Origin: Antedon mediterranea
Lineage: Eukaryota; Echinodermata; Crinoidea; Comatulida; Antedonidae
Direction of reading: 5' to 3'
Assembly: GCF_964355755.1 (NCBI RefSeq)
Contig: NC_092676.1
Span: 11,392,288-11,456,287 of the forward strand
DNA length: 64,000 nt
How positions within the stretch are numbered: position 1 is the stretch's first letter; each line of letters starts with the position of its first letter. The position numbers and the translations under genes were made by a program. The notes below the pieces were generated by a model. It saw nothing but the letters and a program-made list of their open reading frames with translations, had not been told where the DNA came from and made no database searches. Positions 27,045 through 38,700 of this stretch are shown piece after piece.

Positions 27045-28678
27045 AGTTATCCGCACTCAGCGGATAACTCCTTGCAACTGTCCTGTTACTTTTTAGTTAT
27101 CCGCACTTGGCGGATAACTCCTTGTTATTGTATGGGATCAATATTTTTTTCTGTATTATTCTACTTTCTTTCTCGCTATTTTTGTGTAGAGCGTTTCTCT
27201 AAAATGTGTAAACATAACATTTTATAACTTTGACAACATGTGGGCATTTACGTGAAGTTGTGCACCTCCTATTTTTGAATTACGTCAGAGTTGCGCAACG
27301 TGACTTACGCGCGATTTTATGATTTTTTATGATTGATCATAGATTAAAAAATAAAAGTGATTTTTAATTGACACTTTGTGAAAGTTTAATTTATATCATG
27401 CGCTAACTTTCTGTTTGAAAAAAATTGCGTGTTTTACACAAAGTTACGCGCGCACGCGCATTTAAAATTTCAAAATGCGCAAAAATAATTTCTAATCAAC
27501 TTTCTACGCGTTTCATGTCATTTTAAGCATGTACAAAATTACCGCGCGCGCGAAAAATATTACGCGCACGGTGCGCATAGAGCATGAAAATCATGTTTTT
27601 TTCTCTTGAATTGTGATTTTCCAGCCTTTCCTAGTCATTTTCAAAAAGATTGACATCATTTCAAATTAAAATTAAGTCATACGAACACGTTGATTTAGCC
27701 CATTTGCGCGCGTTTTAGTTGAAAAAGTTACAAAATGTTGTCAAAATTATGCTTATTTTGAATGTTTTATAGCTTCTCAGGATCAACGATTACCCCTAAT
27801 TTTTTTAACTTAATATGTAAGCAGATATGTTGTAGATATGAATTCATGCAGAATTTTTACCTCACGGATGTTGTGACGTCATCATATGGCCACACGAATG
27901 TAAAATATAGGATTTTTTTGTCTTTCGTTATTGCTCATCACATTCAATGGAGCGCATCACGCTTATACGTATTTCTTTTTCTCCGAGATTTTAATATGTC
28001 TAGGTCAATCAACTATCTTTCGCATGAGATAAAAATATTTTAATTTTTATGACGTCATCATGCCTAAAAATTTTAATTACGTGGGTCATTAATTTCATCT
28101 TTACAGTAAATTTTAATCTGTAATAGCCCGTCAAAATAAAATGTGATAATCACGATTAAAACATTTTCTGGAAGCTCTTGGATTGTAGATATGAAATCAT
28201 GTGAACATTTTGCCAATCAGATGCTGTGACGTCATCATATTGCAAGTTAAATAAAAAAAGTCGTATTTTCATCTTTTGCATCATAGTTCATTATATTTAA
28301 AGAGCGCGCATCAATATTAAACGTATTCAAATTTCTTCTACACGTTAATATGTTGTTGCTGAGATAATTTGCTTCCGAAATTGCTATCTTAGTGTTTCAT
28401 CTTGATACCGTCGCCATGTTACAAATTTGAATAAATGGCGGGTCCCGTAATTTCACCTATTCTACACTGTATGTAACATGTATACAGATTATACTGTTTG
28501 CATGTATATACTATATAACACAAAATTGACAGAATTCAGCACTAACAACATATCATATTCTTCAGATCAGGTCATAATGCCATAATTTTTTCTGTGTGCA
28601 ATATTCTAACGTATGACGTGCACGTGGCGTTTGTCGTGCGGATAACTAACTCGTCAAAGTGACGAGTTACATGTCTAG
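27045..28678 (+). mobile_element. Helentron-like unit 19 with two 5' modules
   Basis: 5' modules at 27045-27069 and 27095-27119 (loops ACTCA and ACTTG). 3' word GCGGATAACT; CTAG at 28675-28678. Near copy of unit 12. Confidence 0.8.
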
Positions 28679-30211
28679 TTTTTTTTTTTTTCTTTCTTTC
28701 TCCTCTATTTTTGTGTCTCGCGTATCTCAAAAACGTGCAAACATAACATGTTATAACTTTGTCAGCATGAGATCATTCAGGTGAAGTTGTGCACCTCCTA
28801 TTTTTGAATGACGTCAGAGTTGCGCAACATGACTTACGCGCATTTTTACGAATTTCGCCTATTTAACATAGATTGAAAACCATATAGCAATTTAAATTGA
28901 AACTTAACAAAAGTTTAATTGATATCTTGCGCTAACTGAATGTGAAAAAAAATTGGCATGTTTCACACGAAGTTACGCGTGCACGCGCGTTTAAAATTTC
29001 AAAATGCGAAAAATCAATATCTAATCAACTTTCTACGCGTTTCATGTCATTTAGAGCATGTAAAAAATTCCCACGTGCGCTCAAATTTTTACGCGCGCGG
29101 TACGCACGTAGCGTTGAAAACAATTTTTTTTCGCGCGATTTATGTTTTTCCAGCCTTTTCTAGTAATTTTACCAACTTTTGAACAATTTCGACTTAAAAT
29201 TACGTCATACGGGCACGTTGAATTGGATAATTTACGTGCATTTTTGATGAAAAAGTTCAAAAAATTGTCAAAATTTGTCAAAATTATGCCCTTTTTTAAA
29301 CAGTCGTAGTTCCTAAACTAAACGGTGAAAGTAATTTTTTTTGCATATTCTGAAAGTTGATGAGTTGTAGATTTTGGATCATGCATTAATATGGCTAACC
29401 GAACATTGTGACGTCACCGTATGGCCATGCGAATATAAAATATAGGGTTTTTGTATCTTTCATCATAGCGCATGACATTTAATAGAGCGCATCTCCAATT
29501 ATCTGTTTTCCATTTTTACCCCGATTTTTATATTATCTAGGTCAATCAACTATCTTTCGTATGAGTTAAAAATATTTTAATTTTTATGACGTCATCATGT
29601 CTAAAAATGTAAATAACGTGGGTCACTTATTTTCGTCTTTACAGTAAATTTCAATCTGTTATAGCTCGTCAGAATAAAACGTGATAATCATGATTAAAAC
29701 GTTTTCTGGAAGTTATTGGATTGTAGATACGAATTTATGTAAACATTTTCCCAATCGGATGTTGTGACGTCATCATATGACCAGTTAAATAAAAAAAGTC
29801 GTATTTTCATCTTTTGCGTCATAATTCATCACATTTAAAAGAGCGCGCATCAATATTTTACGTATTTAAATTTCTTCTACACGTTAATATGTTGTTGCCG
29901 AGATAATTTCCTTCCGAAATTGCTATCTTAGTGTTTCATTTTGATACCGTCGCCATGTTAAAAATTGGAATAAATGGCGGGTCCAGTCATTTCACCTATT
30001 CTACACTGTATGTAATATGTATACAGATTATATTGTATATACTATATATGACAAAAAATAACAGAATTCAGCAATAACAACATATCATATTCTTCAGTTC
30101 AGGTCATATTGCCAAAATCTTTTTCTGTGTGCAATATTCTAACGTATGACGTGCACGTGGCCTTTGTCGTGCGGATAACTAACTCGTCAAAGTGACGAGT
30201 TACATGTCTAG
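28679..30211 (+). mobile_element. Helentron-like unit 20
   Basis: CTAG at 30208-30211. Near copy of unit 10. TGACGTCA octamers near 28807, 29411, 29589 and 29768 show the usual four positions per unit. Confidence 0.8.
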
Positions 30212-30213
30212 TT

Positions 30214-31803
30214 AGTTATCCGCACTATGGCGGATAACTCCTTGTAACTGTTCTGTTTCATCATCTTTTTTTTTTTTTTTTTTTTCTGTATTATTCTTCT
30301 TTCTTTCTGTCATTTTTGTGCAGAGCGTATCTCTAAACGTGTAAACTTAACATTTTATAACTTTGTCAACATATGGGCAATCACGTGAAGTTGTGCTTTC
30401 CTATAATTGAATGACGTCAGAGTTGCGCAACATGACTTACGCGCGTTTTTATGAATTTCGCGTATTTAACATAGATCGAAAACCATATAACAATTTAAAT
30501 TGAAACTTAGCAAAAGTCTAATTTATATCGTGCGCTAACTTTTTGTGCACTAAAAATGGCATGTTTTACACGAAGTTACGCGCGCACGCGCGTTTAAAAT
30601 TTTACAATGCGAAAAATCAATTTCTAATCAACTTTCTACGCGTTTCATGTCATTTTGAGCATGTCAAAAATTCCCACACGTGCGCAAATTTTTACGCGCG
30701 TGGTGCACACGTAGCGTTAAAAACGTCATTTTTTCGAGTGATTTATGTTTTTCCAGTCTTTTCTAGTAATTTTACCAACTTTTAAACAATTTCGACTTCA
30801 AATTACGTCATACGAGCACGTAGAATATGATAATTTTCGCGCTTTTTTGATGAAAAACTTCAAAAATTCGTCAAAATTAAGCCTTTTTTTAAACAATCGT
30901 AGTTTCTAAACTAAACGGTAAAAATTATTTTTATTACATATTCTGGAAGTTGATGAGTTGTAGATATCAGATCATGCATTAATATGGCTAACCGGACATT
31001 GTGACGTCATCGTATGGCCACGCGAATATGAAATTTAGGATTTTTGTATCTTTTGTCATAACTCCTCACATTTAATAGAGCGCATCTCCACTTATCCGTT
31101 TTCCATTTTCACCCCGATTTTGATATTGTCTAGGTCAATCAACTATCTTTAGCATGAGTTAAAAATATTTTAATTTTTATGACGTCATCATGCCTAAAAA
31201 TTTAAATTACGTGTGGCATTAATTTCATCTTTACAGTAAATTTCAATCTGTTATAGCTCGTAAGAATAAAATGTGATAATCACGATTAAAACGTTTTCTT
31301 GAAGCTATTGGATTGTAGATACAAAATAATGTTAAAATTTTGCCAATCGGATGTGGTGACGTCATCATATGGCCAGTTAAATAAAAAAAGTCGTATTTTC
31401 ATATTTTGCATCATAGTTCATTACATTTAAAAGAGCGCGCATTAATATTTCACCTATTCAAATTTCTTCTACACGTTAATATGTTGTTGCTGAGATAATT
31501 TCCTTCCAAAATTGCTACTTTCGCATTTCATTTTAAAACCATCAACATGTTAAAAATTGCAATAAATAGCGGGTCCCGTAATTTTCCCTATTCTACACTG
31601 TATGTGATATGTATACAGATTACACTGTGTATACTATATATGAATCAAAATAATAGAATTCAGCAATAACAACATATCATAGTCTTCGGTTTAGGTCATA
31701 ATGCCATAATCTTTTTCCGTGTGCAATATTGCAACGTATGGCGTGCACGTGGCGTTTGTCGTGCGGATAACTAACTCGTCAAAGTGACGAGTTTCATGTC
31801 TAG
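30214..31803 (+). mobile_element. Helentron-like unit 21 with 5' terminus
   Basis: 5' module at 30214-30239 followed by a poly-T tract at about 30265-30285. CTAG at 31800-31803 with an intact hairpin. Confidence 0.8.
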
Positions 31804-33330
31804 TATTCTTCTTCTTTCTTTCTGTATGATTTTTGTGTAACGCTTTTCTCTAAAACTCGCAAACATAACATTTTGGTAACTATCTTAACATATTGACATT
31901 TACGTAACGTCGTCGACCGAAGCTTTTCATGACGTTTACAATTGCGCAACGTGACTTACGCGCGATTTAACGATTTTGTCTTATTTAACATAGCTCGACA
32001 ACCAAATAACATTTCAACTTGAAACTTTGTAAAAGTTTAATTTATATCATGCGCTAACTTTCTGTTGAAAAAAAATTGCGTGTTTTACACAAAGTTACGC
32101 GCGCACGCGCATTTAAAATTTCAAAATGCGCAAAATTAATTTATAATCAACTTTCTACGCGTTTCATGTCGTTTTAAGCATGTAAAAAATTCCCACGCGT
32201 GCGCACATTTTTACGTGTGCGGTGCGCACGTAGCATTGAAAACGTATTTTTTTCGCGTGATTTATGTTTTTCCAGCCTTTTCTAGTAATTTTACCAAATT
32301 TTTAACAATTTCCACTTAAAGATACGTCATACGAGCACGTCGAATTGGACAATTTGCGCGCGTTTTTTATGAAAAGGTTAAAAAATTCGTTTAAAATATG
32401 CCTTTTTTTAAACAGTCGTAATTTCTAAACTAGACGGTCAAATTTTTGTGGATGACATATTCTAGAAGTAGATGAGTTGTAGATATCGGATCAGGTATTA
32501 ATATGGCTAACCGGACATTATGACGTCATCGTATGGCCACGCGAATATAAAATTTAGGATTTTTGTATCTTTCGTCATAGCTCATCACATTGAATAGAGC
32601 GCATCTCCACTTTTCCGTTTTCCATTTTCACCCCGATTTTGATATTGTCTAGGTCAATCAACTATCTTTCGCATGAGTTAAAAATGTTTTAATTTTTTTG
32701 ACGTCATCATGCCTAAAAATTTAAATCACCTGTGGCATCAATTTCATCTTTACAGTAAATTTTAATCTGTTATAGCTCGTAAGAATAAAATGTGATAATC
32801 ACGATTAAAACTTTTTCTGGAAGGTATTGGATTGTAGATACGAAATTATGTAAAAATATTGCCAATCGGATGTTGTGACGTCATCATATGGCCAGTTAAA
32901 TAAAAAAGGTCGTATTTTCATCTTTTGCGTCATAATTCATTACATTTAAAAGAGCGCGCATCAATATTTCACGTATTCAAATTTCTTCTACACGCTAATA
33001 CGTTGTTGCTGAGATAATTTCCTTTCGGAATTGCTACCTTCGCGTTTCATTTTAAAACCGTCAACATGTTAAAAATTGCAATAAATAGCGGGTCCCGTAA
33101 TTTCACCTATTCTACACTGTATGTGATATGGATACAGATTATACTGTGTATACTATATATGAATTTAAATAATAAAATTCAGCAATAACAACATATCATA
33201 TTCTTCAGTTCAGGTCATAATGCCAACGTGAACACTTCCTTTTGTCCTCAACCTATCCCCTTAATGTTAATGTTGCACCACTTGCGCGGCGGATAACCAA
33301 ACTCGTCAAAGTGACGAGTTACATGTCTAG
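31804..33330 (+). mobile_element. Helentron-like unit 22, alternate head and tail
   Basis: Alternate head and GGATAACC-type 3' end, close to units 17 and 18. CTAG at 33327-33330. Confidence 0.78.
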
Positions 33331-34815
33331 TCTTTTTATTGTTTCTGTACACTATTTTGTGTAACAATTATCTCAAAAAGTTTAATGTCAATGATTACCG
33401 AAATTTCAGAATATCTTTCAAATAATATAACTTAATCCTAATAAGCTTTCCAGCGTCATCACTCGTCCGTGACGTCATTTATACGCCATTTTGCGAAATC
33501 ACATTATCAATCATATCTCCATAAATCATTATCACATATTAATGAAATTCACTACACGTAAACTTCAGGTCAAGGGTAAAAATATTAGCAAACAAAAACG
33601 CACGCGCACGTAGGGTCATGCGCGTGAAATCACGCGTTAAAAATTTAAAATGCTCAAAATTAAGTTTTGATCAATTTAGAGCATGAATTAGGCCATTTGC
33701 GTGTTTCAAAAAATTACTGCGCAAAAATGTGAATTTTTTTTACAAATCTCATTCTACTCACCATCCTTAGTACATTCACCAAATTTGAGTCAGTTCCGAC
33801 TTAAAATAACGCTATACGAGCACGTTATAAATGACAAAATGCGCACATTAGTTGTACAAAAGTGCTAAAAATTGTAAAAAGTAGGGCCTTTTTAAAATGA
33901 ATATAACTCTTCAGAATGGAAGATGACCCCTAATTTTTTTAACTTAATATGGAAGCCAATAAGTTGTAGATATAAATGTATATACACATTAGACGTACAA
34001 AATGGTAAGACGTCATCAAATGGCCACTTCCATTAAAAAAATAGTAATTTTTATCTTTTTGTGTGGGTTATCACATTCAATAGAGCGCATCTCCGTTATT
34101 TGAACCCAATTTTCGCACAAATTTTAGTATGTGCTTGCTCAATTAATTATCTTTCTCATGAGTTGTCAACATTTTTATTTTGATGACGTCATCACGCGTA
34201 AAAACTTGAATAAACTAGGTCGTGTAATTTCAGCTACACCATATATTTGAATATCTCATAGCTCTTCAGAATTAAAGGTGACCTTGAAGATTATAACTTA
34301 TTATGAAAGCTGATGAAATGTAGATATGAATTCATATAAAAATTAAGCCTATCGGATGTTGTGATGTTATCATATGGCCAGTTGAAGTTAAAACGTAGTT
34401 TTTTAATTTCTTTAGAAGTTATACAAATTTCAAAGAGCACGCATTGCGCTTATACGTGTCAAATTCTCTTCCAATCCTTATATTTATTTGCTCAATTCAT
34501 TATTTTCGAAATTGTCATCTTCGAATTTATTTTGATAATTCCATTATACCAAAAAATTAGAACATGATGTGGGTCCCATAATTTTACCTATGCTACACTG
34601 TATATAGATATACAGTATATACTGTACATATTGTATATGACACATAATAGGCACAACTAAGCGCTATAAGTGTATATGCATCATGTCATAGGATGGCGTA
34701 CATCAACTTTTTACGATGGTATGTTAACGTACGTGCATGTTTAAAAAATGTTAATTTCATTAAATTGATGAAAATGATCACCTATAATTCGTCAAAGTGA
34801 CGAATTAAATTCTAG
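33331..34815 (+). mobile_element. Helentron-like unit 23, oldest and most divergent
   Basis: Alignable with the other units through blocks such as GTCAATGA, the GACGTCAT words and AGAGCGCATCTCC, but highly diverged. The terminal hairpin has changed on both sides to AATTCGTCA / TGACGAATT, so pairing is kept; CTAG at 34812-34815. It marks the 3' edge of the array. Confidence 0.72.
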
Positions 34816-34843
34816 TTTCATTTGGATTTGTCAAACAAAATGA

Positions 34844-34956
34844 TTTATTTATTATAATAAAGCGTATTCAGAAGCCCTTGATATTTTTGAAAAGATCTTA
34901 GGCCCAATTCATCCTGGATCTACAATCCTACAAGATGCACGTATTCACGGATCGTA
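34844..34956 (+). pseudogene. TPR-repeat-like coding fragment
   Basis: An open stretch reads YYNKAYSEALDIFEKILGPI followed by HPGSTILQ, then stops. This resembles one tetratricopeptide repeat of the kinesin-light-chain/nephrocystin-3 type (consensus Y..AL.IFEK.LGP.HP.TA..L). No second repeat, start codon or clear splice sites were found, so it is probably a broken exon. It begins about 30 bp beyond the last Helentron CTAG. The call rests on motif similarity over about 30 residues only. Confidence 0.4.
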
Positions 34957-35584
34957 GCCTACTTTTTCCCGCCGGTAAACACATTTGCGTTCAATGCTAA
35001 CGTCAAGGGGTTCTCCCGAATCATAAAGATTTCCCCTGGCTAGGGCCTGAACAACATCGCTATGAGTGTAATTTGGGATGGACCTGTTTATATTGTTCTT
35101 TCTATTCTATTATTCTAATGTTTATTGTAAAAGTTGCCACCGACGGTACATCAAACTTCGCAGTTTTTCAGTCAAGTTACACACTCCTTTGCAAACTACA
35201 GAAAAATAGCGTCGTAGAACCAGTTGGTAGGTTATTAAATCCACATCCTAAAAGGGGATTCCCAATTGTGTGTACGCTACGGTACTTGCCGCGCGTCAAC
35301 AGGGGGAAAAACTGTAGATGTAAAATGTAATCAGTGTTGTATTCTACAAAACTGAGAAATTTCAGTGTATAATTGATAAAAAGTTTCAGATCAGAAACAA
35401 TTTCACGACCCATCAATTTTTTTCTCGCGACCCAAACATAAGGTAACGACCCATAGGTTGCGGAACGGCTTGTTAGATCAACCTGTAGTGTGCGCCATCT
35501 ACAATCGTTCAACTCCTCATCCAAAATTGGAGGGCTGCTTTTTCGAATGGTTTAGGGGTTGGCCTAGACTCTCATTAAAATAAA
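34957..35584. other. No recognised gene
   Basis: Contains overlapping open frames on both strands at 35073-35524 with no recognisable family. No repeat structure seen. Confidence 0.4.
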
Positions 35585-35715
35585 ACAAATAATGAATGTT
35601 TTATATTCTTCAATGGTACAAATAATTTCATTCGGTGAAAAATGAAAAAAAAATAAAATACCTTTCACTTTATGAAATTATTTGTACCATTTTACTAATA
35701 AACATTACTTATTTG
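35585..35715. repeat. Imperfect ~130-bp palindrome (foldback/MITE-like)
   Basis: Core arms at 35613-35631 (starts ATGGTACAAATAATTTCAT) and 35672-35690 are exact reverse complements. Weaker pairing extends outwards (AAATAATGAATGTTTTAT against AATAAACATTACTTATTT). It overlaps the possible last exon of OSTM1. Confidence 0.6.
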
Positions 35716-35771
35716 TATACTATTCTTTAATACTGGAAACAAATCATCAAAACCATTTTTGCATCCCTCCA
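35695..35771 (-). CDS. OSTM1: Possible OSTM1 exon 6 (cytosolic tail)
   Basis: A TTCTAG acceptor ends at 35772. Joined in phase to exon 5 it reads VEGCKNGFDDLFPVLKNSIQ and ISNVY before TAG. The tail is weakly conserved in the family, so support is only phase and splice sites. The 3' part lies in the palindrome at 35585-35715. Confidence 0.4.
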
Positions 35772-38700
35772 CTAGAATTAAATTTTTTATTTGATTTACT
35801 GTACAATATAACATGCATATGATTTATATGCTTAGTGGTTTAGTTTTTGTTGATATGAAACACTTACAGCATGCGCCAATAATACAACAAAACTATTTTA
35901 TATAGACAGATATACATTATCATTTACATATTCTTAATAACTCACCATAAAATGATTTTTGATTGTGCTTGCCACCATACCATCTTATAAGAAGGTAGAA
36001 TATAACCGGTAGAACACAGAAAAAAACTGATATTCCCATAACAACCTCTGTATTCTTATCATGGATATTGCAATGGTAGTCAGAACTCATTATTCTCTGT
36101 GTAGTGTTCATCTGAAAAATTAAACAAACAAATAAGATAGGTATTTGTATTTTTTTTTGTATTTTGTATTAATATTTGTCCTCAGTGAGGAAATTCGGAT
36201 TAGGCCCTCCACGGACCCACGGCAGCCAGCAGTGCAGCGCCTACCAGATTAGGCAATGAGAGTTAAAGCATCTTGCCTAAGGATGCAATTAGTATGGTAC
36301 AGATAACCTCGAACCCATGCCTATCACATGCTAGTCCGATATTACTATTACACCATCACTCTCCAGTATATACAGCACCCGCCACGATTTCTAGACGGTC
36401 TCCCATCCAGAACGCAACCGGGCCCAACGTTGCTTAACTTCGGTGATCTGACGAGAACCGGTGTTTCAACGCAGTATGGCCGTAGTGGAACAATTAAATT
36501 TTGAACAATAACTGAATCTTGTATGCATCTACTGTATAAGTTTTTTTTTCCACTGAAGATAAAAATATATCTACTGTAATAAAATATACAAGTTGCCTAC
36601 CTTTTCCATTACATCAACACACATTTCAGTTTCACCAATTACCGATCGGATATTTTTGTACACTTTAAACATTTGCTTGTAAGAGTGTTTGCATTCAATG
36701 CATAGTGCTGATATTGATCTGTTACTAGGACTTGATGGAGCGAGGTCAGCCTATCAACAAAATACAGTAAAACTATAAAACAAAATCATACATTATTTCT
36801 GCTCGAACCAATAATACCATAAAGAAGAAAAATATAAAAACTGGTTATTATTTAGATATTTTCTACCAAAAAGTCTCAAAGTGGTATACCCAGATGTTAC
36901 TAAATTTATATTATTAATAGAGCTTGCTCAAGTGTAGATGATGGTTTTCAAAAATTTGAATAATGTCTTGAGAAAACTTGAGCCTTGAGGTTGTAAAAGG
37001 ACATTACACTCCCCGGAAAATTTCAGCCCAGGGGATGTATACGTTTTACATGTTGCATGCCTTTCTCAGAATTAATATTAACTGCAATTTCAAACTATAA
37101 AATTCATAATTATAAAATACTTACTATTGAAAAATTTTGAAAACAATCCATTGTTTGATTGAAGAGTTTGAAGAATTGAGCTGTCTGCTTATTCAACGTA
37201 TATGTGTCATTACAATTGGAAAATTCAAAACAATCTACAAAATAATAATTCAGTATGAATTTTTTCAACTAAAATTTACTACACATTACTTTTTTAACAT
37301 TATGCTGACATATGCTACTTAATTTTTAAATGTCATATTTACTGTTATTGTTGCCGGAAGACACATTTCAAATTATTCTATTTTGACAATAAACTTATCT
37401 TGAATGAATCTTGAACTAATGAAATGAGGTCAGTTACTCTAGTAAAGCTATAGAAACAGGCAAACTTGAAAATCAATGACTAAACGGACAAAAATAAAAG
37501 GGTCAAAATAGCAACAGATGTTGAATCACAAAAAAAAAGATAGTAACAAGTTCTACACCTCTGGTGCAGAAACTGTAAATGATCGGCCACTGCATGACTT
37601 TATCTGTCTGATGTTGATCACAGTGGATGAGTTACAGCACAAAGTTGAATTTATGTAGTTCAGAAATGTGTATATCATTTTATGAATACAGTAGATATGA
37701 AAACAAATACAGTAAAAGAACATTAAAGTTGAAACATTGTTGGCAATGGCAGACTGCAAATTGATTTGATGTTGAAATTTAGGTGTACAAGAGATAAGAC
37801 AAGCAGCAATGTTCGCAGCAGGCTACTCTTCGCCATTCGGCGAGAAAATTAGTGTTATGATTTTCCATTATTTTACCCATTTAAAAAAAACTAAATGACA
37901 ATATATATCTATCTATAAAGTGTATACTTATCTAGAATGATCAGTTAAAGATTTATTGTCCCCCCCCCCCCCGACCCACCCCAAAAAAAAAATATTAATA
38001 AAATCAGACTTTGAATAGATTTTGTAGTTTTAATCAAGTTATCACTTTCAAATAAAAAAACAGAAAACATTAATGTTTTCACTTACAAAATGACAAAATA
38101 ATGGTTAAATTCAACGAAAAACCCATTACCAATTTGACTATTTTTTGCTTTTAAATTCCAGTTTTTTAGGTAAACAAATTTTTTTTGGATCCAATTTTTG
38201 GACAAAGTGGATAACTATTAGGTGACATTCAAATGGTATATTCAACAACAAACAAGTTAAGAATTATTTCTTTAGGGGGACAATATATCTTTAACAATTT
38301 TACTGAAAATATGACAGTTATTGCCTCGTACAATGACTAACTGATGACGAAATATAATTGGTTATTTTCCACACAAATTCGACAATATACAAAAGAAGAG
38401 AGATAATTGCAGTAAAACAGTGTAAAATACTGTACTTACTATTGCAATTACCAGTATTCCATAGGTCTTTTAGGAATTGATTAGTTGTACTTATTACTTG
38501 TAAATAATCAGATCTCAGTAAATGACTACTGCATTTGGTTTCATTCTAAAAAAAAACAAATTTCAGGTAAAGTAAATCTTTAACCCAATGATGGCTAAAA
38601 CATACCATGGAGAAATAAGTTAACTTATTTCTCCATGAACATACCAAGCACCCATTTTGGTCAATTCTATAATTTGTAAATACTGCATCTGGCAAAAGAT

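Larger units (their letters stand above)
1..34815 (+). mobile_element. Head-to-tail array of ~23 non-autonomous Helentron-like (HINE/DINE-type) elements
   Basis: Units of about 1.3-1.9 kb repeat in one orientation. The 3' end of each intact unit is GCGGATAACT, a hairpin (stem AACTCGTCA / TGACGAGTT, loop AAG), a 6-nt spacer and CTAG; the next base is T at every terminus. Where a 5' end is preserved it begins AGTTATCCGC, the inverted partner of the 3' subterminal word. Established knowledge: Helentrons and their non-autonomous HINE derivatives have asymmetric terminal inverted repeats, a 3' hairpin, insertion between T and T, and form tandem arrays by rolling-circle transposition. No Rep/helicase reading frame is present, so the units are non-autonomous. 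An alternative is a satellite seeded by such an element and then amplified by unequal exchange. Confidence 0.8.

Noticed and set aside
1124-34567. Many short open frames of 60-93 codons inside the Helentron-like array
   Set aside because: They recur only because units are copies, lie in various frames and both strands, show no known domain, and are broken in most copies.
1-34815. Ordinary centromeric satellite
   Set aside because: Units have defined hairpin-CTAG ends, extra 5' modules, non-neighbour similarity and solo/inverted copies elsewhere, which fit transposition better; amplification by exchange as a second step is not excluded.
35073-35524. 85- and 115-codon frames on opposite strands
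   Set aside because: No recognisable domain, overlapping antisense frames, and no splice or start context.
36371-36488. Functional 5S rRNA gene
   Set aside because: The 3' part is diverged, no T-run terminator follows directly, and the sequence continues into a SINE body with an A-rich tail.
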